Of a DNA stretch of 64,000 nt, positions 45,175-56,436 are shown piece by piece. Within the stretch, counting starts at the first letter, position 1. Each line of letters begins with the position of its first letter. Position numbers and translations under genes: made by a program. The DNA lies in contig MU270100.1 of the NCBI GenBank assembly GCA_021432635.1, positions 124,001-188,000 on the forward strand. The letters run 5' to 3'. This stretch comes from Thozetella sp. PMI_491. Its lineage: Eukaryota > Ascomycota > Sordariomycetes > Chaetosphaeriales > Chaetosphaeriaceae. The notes beneath the pieces are model-generated. The model did no database searches, was not told the DNA's origin, and was given only the letters and a program-made list of their open reading frames with translations.

Positions 45175-48100
45175 ATGCAGCTGTCACTGTGGGTTCTGGC
45201 AGCGGTTCAGCTGCTCGCGGCAGATGTCTTGGGAGCTTCGGAACGTCCCACCCCAGCGGTGAGGCCGTTCCTTCCCAGGCAAGAGGCTGCTTCGCAGGTG
45301 GCCAAGCCGGCCCTCCTTGCTGGTTCCTCAGCCGGAGACGTCAGCAAGGCGCGCTTGCTCGTGGAGAGTGCCATGGACGCCGCGGGAGCTCTGAACAGGG
45401 CTAGGCTCGATAGCCCACTGCGTATCACACAGGGGTCAGCCTACGCTGGGAGGCATGCCAAGAGGCAACAGAGCGGCGGCTCCCAGCCCTTGTATCAAGT
45501 CAGCCCTGATGTCGCTGCCGCCCTGGCACTTGTCGCCGAAGCGGATGCCTTTGACCAAGCCTCCGCTGACTCTCAGACCCGTCGAAGCCTGCAGAAGCGA
45601 GACGGGACCTTCTGGATGGAGCATATGGGTGCCCAGGCTAACGGGACTGCGTCTCGCGTGAGTCTATAGCTTCATGCATCGAAAGACAGCTTCTTTAACT
45701 AGATATCGACTAATCTTCTTTCGTAGGCGTTCCGAAACGTGCGAGACTTCGGTGCGAAAGGAGATGGAATAGCTGTGAGTAATCCTGCTATTGGCTTCTT
45801 ATTCGCTCTACTTACATTCTTTAGGATGATACAGCAGCTATTAGGAGTGCAATCAGCGGTGGGGATGCTTCCAGCACCGAGGCACAGAATATCGTCGTTT
45901 ACTTCCCGCCTGGTACGCTGAACAGTTATAAGATGCATTTGATTTGAAACTAACAACTATAGGCACCTACCTCATCAGCTCGTCCATCGAGACTTCCCAC
46001 GGCTCCCAGTTGATCGGAGATGTATGGACTAGACCCCTCGAGATGCCTTATTCTCAACGCTAACACCTCATGAACAGGCCAATGATTGGCCAACACTCAC
46101 GGCAGCCACATCCTTTATCGGCCTCGGTGTGATCTCGACCGCCGTGTACGCCGAGGGCCAAGACAGCGATGCGAGTGCAGCCTTTAGCAGCACTGTACTG
46201 TACCCGACCTATTACGCAAGCAATGGCCAATAACTAACTCACATTACAGTCAAGCGCTTACCGCCAGATTAGGAACTTCAAGATCGACCTCACACACGCC
46301 CTTATGGAAGACATTGTGGCGCTTCACTACCAGGTTTCGCACGCTACTAGCCTCTCCAACGTCGAGTTCTTCCTACCGGAGAGCGCAGACACCAGAAAGC
46401 GCGCTATCTGTAAGACTTTTCGCCTCCGTACCAATATGCGAAATACAAGTTTCTGACGCTCAGTAGTTGCTGAAACGGGCAGCGGAGGTCACATGAGCGA
46501 CCTTAGCTTCCATGGCGGTGCTTATGGTATCTGTAAGAACACACATCTAGGCCATTCCTACGTGTATGATTTGGGCTGACTGGGTCGCATTAGATGGGGG
46601 TACTCAGCAATTCACGGTCCAGAGGCTCAAATTTGATGGTACTCGGACAGCTGTTCAGCTGATCTGGGACTGGGGATGGGTAACTGACCACATGCAAAAC
46701 CAGTCAATTTTGAGCTACATCTAACGTGTATAAACAGGTGTGGAAGAGTATCGAAATCAGTAACGCCGAGGTCGGCTTTGAGTTAATCGCCAAAGACTGG
46801 ACACAGGGTACTGGGTCCCTTCTCGTGGTCGACTCGTCCTTCAAGTCCACCAAAACCGCCATCCTGGCCCTGGCCGCCAAGGAGGGAGACTACTCGGCTG
46901 GTATCACGCTCGATAATGTCAAATTTGACAACGTCCAGGATGGCGTGGCCGATACATCCAATCGCACCCACCTCGTTGGAAGTACAGGGAGTGTCGACAC
47001 CTGGGTCTACGGAAACCTGTACCTCGATCCTCGCGAGAAACTAACAGCTCTCTCCAACTCGCTTGAAACAGCGCGGGAACCGAGCCTTCTCGCATCAGCC
47101 GGTAGTCTTCCCAAGTCTCCATTTTTCGAGCGCACTCGGCCCCAGTACGAAAGCACGAGTGCCAGCCAAGTCCTCCGCGCCTCGGACTTCGGCGCTAAGG
47201 GCGACGGCATCTCGGATGACACGGAGGCGCTGCGGTCTCTTCTCAAGGCGTCAACCAGCGATAACATTGTTCTCATCAACGCAGGATCGTACATCATAAC
47301 AGACACTATCGATATCCCCAACGGTGCTAGGGTCGTAGGCCAAAGCTGGCCGGAGCTGGTTGCGTTCGGCCCCAAGTTCGGGGATGCGCTGCAGCCAATC
47401 CCTTTGGTTCGTGTCGGCGAGAAGGGAGAGGTCGGCACCGTGGAAATTCAAGATCTCCTCTTCACATCGAAGGGGGAAACTGCCGGCTCTATTTTCGTCG
47501 AGTGGAACATCCAGGCATCATCTCCGGGCGCCGCGGCTATGTGGGACTCTCACGTCCGTGTCGGTGGAACGGAGAGCAGCGACTTAACGAAGAAGGAATG
47601 CTCCCTCTCATCTAGCTGCCAAGGCGGCAGTCTCATGATGCATATTACACCGGGCGCCTCGGCGTATCTCGAGAACGTGTGGCTCTGGGTTGCTGACCGT
47701 GCTCTTGATGACCCAAGCGTGGGCGTCACGGCTGCCCCCGATACCTCTATCTACGTCGCCCGGGGCTTGCTGGTCGAAAGCACTGCAGCTACCTGGATCT
47801 ACGGTCTGTCCTCGGAGCACTCTGCACTCTCCCAGATCGAGTTCAACGGAGCCAAGAATGTGCACGCCAGCATGATCCAGTCCGAGACTGCCTATCAGCT
47901 GGAAGGTGGAAGTGAGCTGTCTGTGACGTCGCGCGAGACCTGCACGGGCTGCGGCGAATCCTGGGGCGTCCGCATCCTGAACTCGAGTGATATTGGCATC
48001 CATGGAGCCGGGGCCTTCGCCTGGGGCCAGAGCGGCGCGCTCATCCAGCTGCAGGAAAATGGCGAGAACGTCCGCATCCAGAACCTCGTGACGGTCGGGT

Positions 48101-49834
48101 CTGAAGCCATCTTGGAGTCTGACAGCCAGATAATCACCACCCAGAGCACAGCAGATCCCAATAATACCACCTCTATTGGACAGGTTGCTCTGTTCGACCC
48201 GCTCTACGCCGTCCTGGCAACAACGTGCAGCTGGGGCTCGGATCCCTCGATTCCCGACGGATCCTGGGGCAACCCATCGGACGATACAGCTGCAGCCTGG
48301 TTTACCATCGCAAACGGCAGCCCTTACGACTTCGTCCTGCAAAGCTCCCCATCATACCAAATGGTGAACTGGGGATGGGATATCATCCCCGCCGGTATGC
48401 ATGCCGAATTCTTCTAGGCTTGTGATGGCTTGCTAACATAGCTTATAGGCGAGTCACGACAATTCACCATCTCGTTTGACCACAGCATCTTCCACAATTA
48501 CAAGGACAGCGCCGGCGAGGCTTACTACTCCGTCAAGGGCACGGATAAGACGTTCTATATTAGCGCCAAGGTCGTCTCCGGGCAATCTCCAGAATGGCGT
48601 GTGCGCGTCATCTTCAGCGGTATTGGCACGCAGGACGTCACTCAAGGCTCGACCATCGACCTCGGCTTCCCTGTCGCCGGAACGCAGGGGCGTGGCCTGC
48701 AGTGGGTGCTCACGGGGAGCGAGTCGTATGGATATTGGACGAGCCTGAAGCCGCCGGTGACTTGGATGAAGTCTATTCTCCCCACCATCGGTCCTCGAAA
48801 GCTCCGACACGTCTGCATGCCCGGCTCCCACGACGCCGGTATGAGCAAGCTTGATGGTAAGACCGCGTTGGCTACGGCGAGCAACACGCAGACCCAGTGG
48901 CTCAACATCTACAACCAACTCGTCCGGGGCTCGCGGTTCTTCGACGTCCGCCCTTGTCTTGGAAACGGAGGAAGGTATATGACTTGCCACTACAGCCAGA
49001 TTGGGACTTACCAGGGTGCCAACGGAGAGGGCATCGCGAATGTCATCAGCGAGGTGAACAGGTAAGCATTCCTAAGGTGGCCCTAAGTGCACGCCTTAAG
49101 ATCCTAGCTTTTAACGCCATGCTAGCTTCATGAATGATTACCCCGGCGAGCTCGTTATCCTCGACATCAACGGCGACAGCGGATATGACACCGACAACGG
49201 GTACCCGCGACTCACCACTGACCAGTGGAGGCCGATCATTAACACCTTCCGCGATGGCATCAACAAACCCTGCGCAAACTTCGGCAATGTACTCGGAGAT
49301 GTCACCATGAACCAGTTAATCGGAGACGGAAACGGCTGCGTCCTCATGGTTCTAGCAGGCGGTATCGCTGACGAGCTGGCAACCCCGTCTCGTGGCATTT
49401 ACCCGTACGGCTCGCTGCCGTTCATCAACGACTATGCCAACTCAGACTCGGCACAGACCATGGGCCAGGATCAGGTGGCCAAGATGAAGACGCGCCGCGT
49501 CCTGGGCCAGCCCGGCGCATCGGGCACCCAGCAGGAGTTCTTCGTGCTGTCGTGGACCCTTACCATCCAGTGGACGAACCTGCTCCTTCCCCTGTGGTCG
49601 CACGCCGCCCGGGCTTTCAACAGCCTGTTTTGGTATGGATACCATGCCATGACGCCCTTCTCATATCCGAACGTTCTCTACGTCGACTATCTGGGCCAGC
49701 CCAACGAGCTGGCCCAGGGTAAGACCCAGGATGTGTACATGCAGCAGACAACAAACGACGTCCTGGCTCTAGCTATGGCTGTCAACCTCGAGCTTGCAAG
49801 CCAGAACTGCTATGTTGGCGGCGGCGCCATTTAA
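45175..49834 (+). CDS. Secreted fusion: GH55-type beta-helix plus PI-PLC X-like phosphodiesterase
   Basis: Model: join(45175..45657, 45727..45774, 45825..45912, 45963..46021, 46078..46194, 46250..46409, 46464..46532, 46594..46679, 46738..48394, 48449..49061, 49126..49834), 1,362 aa; all ten joins keep phase. Signal peptide MQLSLWVLAAVQLLAADVLGA, then a pro/linker region to about 161. Two pectate-lyase-fold halves follow, each opening with DFGAKGDG..DDT (about 166 and 520), as in GH55 exo-beta-1,3-glucanases. A beta-sandwich starts near 890 (TIANGSPYDF) inside the same long exon and crosses intron 10 (GTATGC..TTATAG; branch GCTAAC) into SRQFTISFDHSIFHN. The PLC-like part has His1050 in GSHDAG and His1103 in CHYSQ. 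A stop at 48415 lies within intron 10. Likely acts on wall glucan and a phosphodiester outside the cell; activities are inferred. Confidence 0.85.
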
Positions 49835-50439
49835 TTCAGCAGCAGCGCGTCTAATCACTAAGGCGCCCACTAGAGGAGAGGAATTGTCGTCTGGTTGGAA
49901 GTCTAATAACGAGGTAATGTGTAAACTTACTAGTAGTTAAGTCATGCCACCGTTGAAGTAATCATTATATAAATATCGCTTTGGTGGCTCTTTTTGCGGT
50001 TCTAGGTAAACTTTTGTTGCATACAACTCTTAAAGCTAGATGAAGAATTCCGAGGAGGCCACAGCCCGAGGCTAGTGACTAGACGTATGTGCAGAGTCCA
50101 TGATAGTAAGGCAGAGTAAGAAGGCCGCTAAGACGATCGAAACAGTCGACAAGGAAATAGCTGTGGTCTCTTGTATGTGGAAAATAGACTCGGTTCTCGA
50201 CGCCAGCTACTGCAATACCAGTTGAGACGGAAAATCGAACACTCCCCTCCTTCTTTTGACTGTAAGGAGGTATCTTTATATAATTCTGGGCACAATCCAT
50301 CAATCTTTTTACTGTGCGATTTGATTGGTTCATTAAAGATGCCGAAGATGCCGGGTATGGTATCCGCTGTGCGAGAAAATTATGATTGTTCACTTGTGCT
50401 GTAAATACTCAATTATATAAAACCTCAAAGTAGATGCCC
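49835..50439. other. Convergent intergenic region
   Basis: The 3' flanks of the GH55/PI-PLC and S9 peptidase genes meet here. AT-rich; no gene is seen. Confidence 0.6.
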
Positions 50440-52761
50440 TCAGCCCTTGAGATGCCGATCAAAAAAATCCAGTTGTTTTTTCTGCCCATGAGCAGAATAT
50501 CCACAGCCGTGCTTCCCGCCGGGGATCAACACAAGATCATAGTCCTTGTCGGCTTTGGTCAGCGCATTGGCGAACTGTAGAGTCGTGGACGGATCCACGT
50601 TGTCATCCAGTTCTCCGACGATCAACATGATGTTTCCCTGCAACTTGTCCGCGTTCACCACATTGCTCGAGTCCTCGTAGGATTTGTCAACTGGCCAGCC
50701 CATCCACTGTTCGTTCCACCATATCTTGTCCATTCGGTTGTCATGACACCCGCTGTCCGCAGCAGCTACCTTGTAGAAGTCTCCATGGAAAATCAGAGCG
50801 GACCCGGCGTTTTGGCCACCCGCTGATGTCCCCTTTACACCCACACGAGATACATCCATCCATGGCCGCTGCTTAGCCGCCGCTTGTATCCACGCAATGC
50901 GGTCGGGGAACCCAGCGTCCTGGAGCTGCTTGTAGCAGACGTCATGGAATGCTTTCCTACGCCAGTTTGTCCCCATCCCGTCCAGCTTCACCACAACGTA
51001 GCCTTTATCAGCCCATTCACGAAAGGTTGCGAGTCTCGAGAAGGCTTTTGTTGTCCAGAAACCTTGGGGCCCCGCGTAGATGTCTTCAAGTATAGGGTAT
51101 TTCTGGGTGGGATCGAAATCCGACGGCCGAATAATAATGCCATATATCGGTGTCGTCCCATCACGCCCAGGTGCCACAAATCTCTCAGGGCCGTTCCATC
51201 CAGAGGCGAGAAGGTCAGAAAGGGCGCTCTCTTGGAGAGTTAGCACCTTATCTCCGGTTGCTCCATTCCTTAGAATAGTTGTTGGAGGGCAGTCTACTCT
51301 AGACCATGTATCGACCAGGTACCGGCCATCCGGGGACCACTTCCACACGTGTGTGCCGTCCCCCTCTGTGAGGATCTTCAGGCCTGAGCCATCGAAGTTG
51401 ATTCGTGCAAGGTGGGCATAATACGGATCCTGACCTGATATCATCCCATAGCCGGAGAACCAAAGTTGCCGCTTCTCCTGATCGACCTTCTCGACAGAAT
51501 TGACAACCCACTCGCCCCGCGTGACTTGGTTTTTCAGTGACCCATTTTCCAAGTCGTACAGGTAGATGTGATTCCAACCGTCTCGTTCGCTCGTCCACAG
51601 TAGTTCATCTGTTTCATTCATGACGAACCGATAGAGCTTGCAGGAGTAGTCGATAAAAGTTTTGCTTTTCTCCTCCACTAGGGTGCGAACCTGGCCATCC
51701 TGGCTTATCCCGATAATGCGCAGATTTTGATGGCCCCGCTCATTGAAGATGAATCGGTATTCTCCGCTGTTTTTACTCCATCCGATATTCATTAATTCGT
51801 ATGGATTCTGAAAGAGTATGCTCTCCGTAGGTACCTCTGCCCTTTGAGCTAAGTTGAAGAGCCGCGGCCTGTCAATCCTGACACGATCTCCGGGTTTGAG
51901 ATACTGGAGTGTCTTTAACTTGGGCTGAAGTTGGTCTGCCGGCGATGACTCCACCAAATGCACTTTGTGATCCTGTTCCGGGGTGTATTGCCACACGACG
52001 GCAAAGTGTTTGTCTGGCGAGAGGTAGACCCTATCCTCGTCGTATGGGTTGTCCTTGGTCCCATTTCTGGAGATCTGCTGTTGGTCGCCGTCCTCGGAAG
52101 CAAAACAGACGTTAAAGTCGTGAACAAAGACCCTGGGGAACTCGGCCGGGGTTTCACTCTCCATTGCTGTCTTCAATGCTTGCGTATGCTCTTCATTCTT
52201 TTCCCCGGCCTTGTCCATGCCGTCTTCGATTATAACGACATCCTCGTCTTCCTCTTTCGGAGCAGCATACACTGCCATAGCCGCTCCAGTTCCTTCATCA
52301 ACCAAACGCCAGATATGGCCCGACCAAGTGACGACGCGCTTCGATTTTGCTGGGCCGACTTTTATGTCATCACCTGGCTCCCCTGCGTGATCAATCCATT
52401 GCATGGCGCAAGAACTTGAGCCGCGGTTTACAAATGTGACCGCGACTGTCCTAGCAGCAAAGGGTGAGGGGACTTCTTTGCTCAGGAACTTTCCCTTCAT
52501 GCCTTTGTTGTCTAGAGGGCCTCTCCACTCTCCAGGCTCCTCTCCTAGCAGAGAATTGGGATCGACCGTTCTCTTGGTTGACCGCTGGAGGTATTGTGCC
52601 AAAGTCATATGATCGAAACCGGCCTGGCGAGTTTTATTGAGGGCATCGACGAAGACGAAATCATGATTGCCATCAGAAATCTGGTGCTTGTACCAAAATG
52701 TGTCACCGCCGGGTAGCCAGTGTGGTGACACCTTTGCTTGTGCGATGATTTTGCTTTCCAT
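50440..52761 (-). CDS. Intronless S9 (DPP IV-type) serine peptidase with pVHL-like beta insertion
   Basis: Single exon, 773 aa, ATG at 52761 (MESKIIAQAKVSPHWL). A frame extension to 52809 has no ATG. Residues about 105-168 resemble the pVHL beta domain (VTFVNRGSSSCAMQWID, GEPGDD, WSGHIWRLVDEGTG). A DPP IV-like beta-propeller follows (YLSPDKHFAVVW, ELLWTSERDGWNHIYLYD). The C-terminal alpha/beta hydrolase has Ser646 in GTSAGG, Asp719 in GELDDNVDP and His751 in GGKHGCG, plus CHDNRMDKIWWNEQWMGWP. No signal peptide or TM is seen, so it may be cytosolic. The same arrangement is known to me mainly from bacterial S9 peptidases. Lack of introns beside intron-rich neighbours fits ancient transfer but does not prove it. 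Expected to release dipeptides, often after Pro or Ala. Confidence 0.92.
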   Translation of the reverse strand: MESKIIAQAKVSPHWLPGGDTFWYKHQISDGNHDFVFVDALNKTRQAGFDHMTLAQYLQRSTKRTVDPNSLLGEEPGEWRGPLDNKGMKGKFLSKEVPSPFAARTVAVTFVNRGSSSCAMQWIDHAGEPGDDIKVGPAKSKRVVTWSGHIWRLVDEGTGAAMAVYAAPKEEDEDVVIIEDGMDKAGEKNEEHTQALKTAMESETPAEFPRVFVHDFNVCFASEDGDQQQISRNGTKDNPYDEDRVYLSPDKHFAVVWQYTPEQDHKVHLVESSPADQLQPKLKTLQYLKPGDRVRIDRPRLFNLAQRAEVPTESILFQNPYELMNIGWSKNSGEYRFIFNERGHQNLRIIGISQDGQVRTLVEEKSKTFIDYSCKLYRFVMNETDELLWTSERDGWNHIYLYDLENGSLKNQVTRGEWVVNSVEKVDQEKRQLWFSGYGMISGQDPYYAHLARINFDGSGLKILTEGDGTHVWKWSPDGRYLVDTWSRVDCPPTTILRNGATGDKVLTLQESALSDLLASGWNGPERFVAPGRDGTTPIYGIIIRPSDFDPTQKYPILEDIYAGPQGFWTTKAFSRLATFREWADKGYVVVKLDGMGTNWRRKAFHDVCYKQLQDAGFPDRIAWIQAAAKQRPWMDVSRVGVKGTSAGGQNAGSALIFHGDFYKVAAADSGCHDNRMDKIWWNEQWMGWPVDKSYEDSSNVVNADKLQGNIMLIVGELDDNVDPSTTLQFANALTKADKDYDLVLIPGGKHGCGYSAHGQKKQLDFFDRHLKG

Positions 52762-52837
52762 CGTTGACTTAGTGAGGTCGTTATCTTGAGACTGATCAGG
52801 AGCTGGCAATTGTTGAAGGTTTTAAGTACTTAGGTGG

Positions 52838-52975
52838 TTACAAGTTGCCCCTCCGGAAGTTTTGTCTCCCGGAGCGGCTGCCTATTCTCCTTGCCGCACT
52901 AATGCATGTCATACCGAATGGTGACATCGCCCAAGCGTGTGGTCCACACTCGTCCAGCCAATTTCCAATGCTGCA
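52838..52975. repeat. Dispersed repeat, copy A
   Basis: Similar to 56530-56670. Shared blocks in order: GTTGYCCCTTCCGG-like start, a hairpin (CTCCGG..CCGGAG), GCGGC, ACTAATRMATRCATG-like, TACCGAAYGGTGAC, GGTSTGnCCnCACYCGTCCAG-like. No coding sequence lies inside. Confidence 0.6.
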
Positions 52976-53219
52976 TTATGCCCCGCCCTTAGAAAAGGAC
53001 AATCCCATGGAAGAATACAAGTTAATCCTGGATCGACCAGGAATGGGGTCATCCATTTGGTGCTTTATACCTCACGTCTCGTTGTTGTCGCCCTGTAGTG
53101 TAAAGGGGATCTCACCCAGCAGATTAACAATCTCCTGTATAACCAAAGAGACCCTTGATGCAGCTCGTCTGTGAGCGCTACCCGGCGCCTCTAGCCGTGA
53201 ATGCAGCTCTAGTTGTATG

Positions 53220-53290
53220 AGTGGCTTTGAATACAATTGCGCAAACAGTAATTATTCGTCTCGTGACTTTATCCCCGCTTCATTCTGTTC
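53220..53290. repeat. Degraded repeat segment, related to 53708-53775
   Basis: Both read GTGGCTTTGA, then GCGYAAACAGT, CGTCTCG and CCTTATCCC-like blocks. The 53220 copy is poorer in G/C (GTGACTTTATCCCC against GGGCCTTATCCCGG), as expected from C-to-T type decay. Confidence 0.5.
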
Positions 53291-53707
53291 CGGACTCTGA
53301 CCAAAATACGCACAACATCGAGTTGCATGCTAATCACCATCACGGTAGAGGGTTTAATGCTTCTGGAGGCTCAAGTGGCTCTAGCAAGACTCATTGTGGT
53401 ATGCTCACTCTAAAAGCACGTCCACGGATGTTATTTAATAGACGAGGCACTAACCGATATCAGAAAGTTTAAGAAGAGAGGGTGAAGACGGCTGTGGCTT
53501 GTACGCTCCGAGTCGTTAGCAGCGGTGCGGCGCTTGTCCGCTCAGCGCCCCAATTTTAATGTGGTGTTTAGCTCCGGGACCTTAGAGAATGCAGGCAGAT
53601 CGGTTACTTTCTCGCTGCTCGTGTCTTAAAGGAGACTAATAGAAGTCGAACTTTACGTGGGCTTCGATCTGGTAAATGCACTAAAGCCAAGCTTATAATT
53701 AAGCTTA

Positions 53708-53775
53708 GGTGGCTTTGATCAAAAGCGCGTAAACAGTGACCGTCTCGCGGGCCTTATCCCGGAGCTCTGGGCTAA
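53708..53775. repeat. Degraded repeat segment, related to 53220-53290
   Basis: Partner copy of the segment at 53220-53290, with the same block order and higher G/C content. Confidence 0.5.
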
Positions 53776-54138
53776 GGCGTATTTTAGGGACAAAGATGTA
53801 CGCTATATGGACGGCTCACAGGGCTAATAAATTCCCGCGGATAGATGGCGCCGAGGGGAAATTTGTGTTGCTGTTTGGTCCGTAAGCTAGCTAGCTGCTA
53901 AGTCTCTTTATCCAATAAGAGACGGGTTACTATAGTTGTTTTAGTGAAACAATAAAGCATGGTAGTGAATGAGCAGTATTCTAGAGTTAGTCTTGGGAAC
54001 TATGTGGCTGAGCGAAACCGGACACTATGTCTGATAATCTCTTCAGAAAAAGGCTTTTCGGGCAATATTCCTAGGAGGGAATAGCTGGCCTTCGAGTAGA
54101 GGTCGAAAATAAGAACCGCAACTGAGTTTTCCGGAGAG

Positions 54139-54145
54139 TATAAAG
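54139..54145 (+). promoter_or_regulatory. TATA box of the secreted CenC-like protein gene
   Basis: TATAAAG, about 124 bp before the ATG at 54263. Confidence 0.5.
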
Positions 54146-54262
54146 TCAGCATCTTTCCGAGAGAACTTGCATTTCCTTGGCAATCAGCGTTTCTTCGTCC
54201 ATTCAGCCCATTACCTCTCAGTGTGTCGAATTTCTATTGCTGTTCATCACTCAGAATTCACC

Positions 54263-56436
54263 ATGAAGGCACCCTTCGCCATCGTGGTGTTCGCTTGTGC
54301 CGTTGCCAACGCCAACCCAGTAGCTCCCAGGCAAACTCAAAATGCCAATGTAGCAACTCGTGTCCTGTCATTACCGGCTCCAGTCGGTACCAGTATAATA
54401 TATCTGCCATCTGGAACCGTCACTCCAGCCTTAAAGCAGCGACAAGACATCGACTTTGACGCGTACGAAGTCGCTGCCGCGCTGGCAACCACCGCGGCTC
54501 CCCCCAACGGCGACGCTGCTCCCCAGGCCAGCATTGACTATGATCCGACCAGCCTCATGTCCGCGGTTGTTGCTCAGGTCACTTCGGTGGATCCCGAAGC
54601 CGCCGAGACCAACACGTTCAACAACGTTATTGCTAAGCGGGCTGCGACTGCTTGCACCACTCGCACCTACAACGGCCCCCGGGTAACGACACCCACCGAT
54701 ACTCCGGAAGCTTTTCTTGCTTACCAACCGTTTGCCGACGCTGCTATTAATGCCTCAAAGCCTGCAAACGTTCCTGTGGGCTACAAAGGTGTTGATGGTT
54801 TCGTGAACCTACAGGCAACAGCCCAGAATAACGCTTACCTGACGTATATCTCCTCGGCACTTAAGTCCTATGACGTCGGCGCATGTGCTGCAGTCTGTGA
54901 CGGCATGGCCGGGTGCAATTCGTTCGTCATTTACTACGAGCGCAACCCACTTGTTGTTAGCAACGCGACCCAAGTTCCCGACGCAACCCTTTGCCCTGCC
55001 AACAAGACGTCTCCGTCCACTACCCTAATCAAGTGCGCGTTCTATGGACAGCCCGTCAAGGCTAGCCAGGCCACCAACAATTATCAATTTTGGAGTAGTT
55101 TTAAGTACGTTTATGCTGGCGCCAATGCGTATGCCAAGTATGCGATTACTGTCGACGGGTTCAAGCCGCCCATCTCCTACAACAATGCCACGGTTTCGGC
55201 CCCTGCACCAGCCGTCAACCATGGATTCCTTCGCACAGAAACATTTGGAGCCAATGTCCCCTTTGACCCTTCGCAGTGTGCGGCATCCTGCAACGCTCAG
55301 ACTCTCTCAAACGCCGAGAAGGGCACCCTCAACGGCTCAGCTTGTGTCTTCTTTGATGCGTATATCCTCTATAAGAACGGCGTGAACGGCGTTTTCACTT
55401 GCTCCTATTATAGCCAGGGCTACGAAATCTCTTATGCCACTAATTATGGGCAGTCGGACAGTTCTAACAATCGATACACTATTGGCAACAGTTACGCCTA
55501 CTACCTAGACATGGACCTGTCGTCAGTCTGCTCCAGCTTGTTTGTTTCGACCACTACGAGCACCACCCTGTAAGTCTTACCTTGACACCTGTGACATCAG
55601 CTCAGCTGTTGCAGTACAAAACAACTTGGTGGACGTTTCACATACGTATATTGACTTACCGGGGTACTCAGTAAAACGGTTACCGCCGCTCCACAGCGAC
55701 GGAATGCTCTCGCAGAACGCGCACAGCTGATAGCTGCTGCTGCTTCCCCTTCTGCTTACGCCTCGGCTTGCTCAGCTATTGGTATTACACCCACGTTAGT
55801 GACAGCAACAGCAACAACGACTAGTGAGGACCCCAGACCCAGAACCCATGCTGACATGGAGTTTATTTAATCTTTTTAACCTTACCTAATCTTATTATCG
55901 TAGTAACCGTCCCCCCGGTCTGTGTTACCGGTGACAATATCGTCACTAACCCTTATTTCGTACCTAAAGCTGACGGGCTCCAATATGGAGGAGTTCCTGA
56001 GGGCTGGAGCCTCACGACTAGTTCCCAATATCAATGCGGGGCATATCCATTCAACTACGACGGTGGTAGGATAAATACCGAAATGATATTTCAAGTCCTC
56101 CAGGGCTCCGCTGGCCCACCTTGTGTGGTTTCTCAGGTATTGTCTACGACAGTTGGGGTAGAATACGCCGTGTCCGCGATGGTCATGTTTTACTGGGCCT
56201 ACGACTATGCTCTATTTGAATGCAGTGTTGATGCTGGGGACGGAACGAGCTGGAGCTTGGATTTCGAAGCCTACGGGGCGGACGATACCAGATATTACTG
56301 GACACCGTGGCTAACCCCTGGAGCAAAATTCCGAGCAACAAGTACCTCGACAACGCTTACATGCACTGCAACTACGAACAACAGTATTGTCTTGACTCTC
56401 TCAGACCTTGAGGTTCGGCCGATGGTGGGATGCTGA
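54263..56436 (+). CDS. Secreted multidomain protein with C-terminal CBM-CenC-like beta-sandwich
   Basis: Model: join(54263..55569, 55672..55823, 55904..56436), 663 aa. Introns are 102 bp (GTAAGT..ACTCAG) and 80 bp (GTGAGG..ATCGTAG, branch CTAAT); joins give STTTSTTLKTVTAAP and TATATTITVPPVCVTGDN. The start at 54263 (TCACCATGAAG) yields a signal peptide, MKAPFAIVVFACAVANA, followed by dibasic sites. The middle has two cysteine-patterned modules (DVGACAAVCDGMAGCNSF..C, DPSQCAASCNAQ..C) resembling PAN/apple-like binding units. An Ala/Ser/Thr-rich linker follows. The C-terminal domain (NIVTNPYF, PEGWSLTTSSQYQCG, LEVRPMVGC) has a CBM_4_9/CenC-like pattern. No catalytic motif is seen; it is probably a surface or matrix protein binding carbohydrate. 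Related orphan proteins are common in ascomycetes. Confidence 0.82.

Larger units (their letters stand above)
52762..54262. other. Intergenic with decayed repeats
   Basis: No gene is seen. The stretch holds one copy of a dispersed repeat (52838-52975) and two related degraded segments (53220-53290 and 53708-53775). It ends in the promoter of the next gene. Confidence 0.5.

Noticed and set aside
47608-48342. 244-codon minus-strand frame
   Set aside because: Antisense shadow of the GH55 exon; no recognisable domain.
48415-48417. TAG ending the GH55 exon, suggesting two separate genes
   Set aside because: It falls inside a well-formed 54-bp intron, and the beta-sandwich continues across it in phase.
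48454-48990. 178-codon minus-strand frame
   Set aside because: Antisense to the PI-PLC part of the fusion gene.
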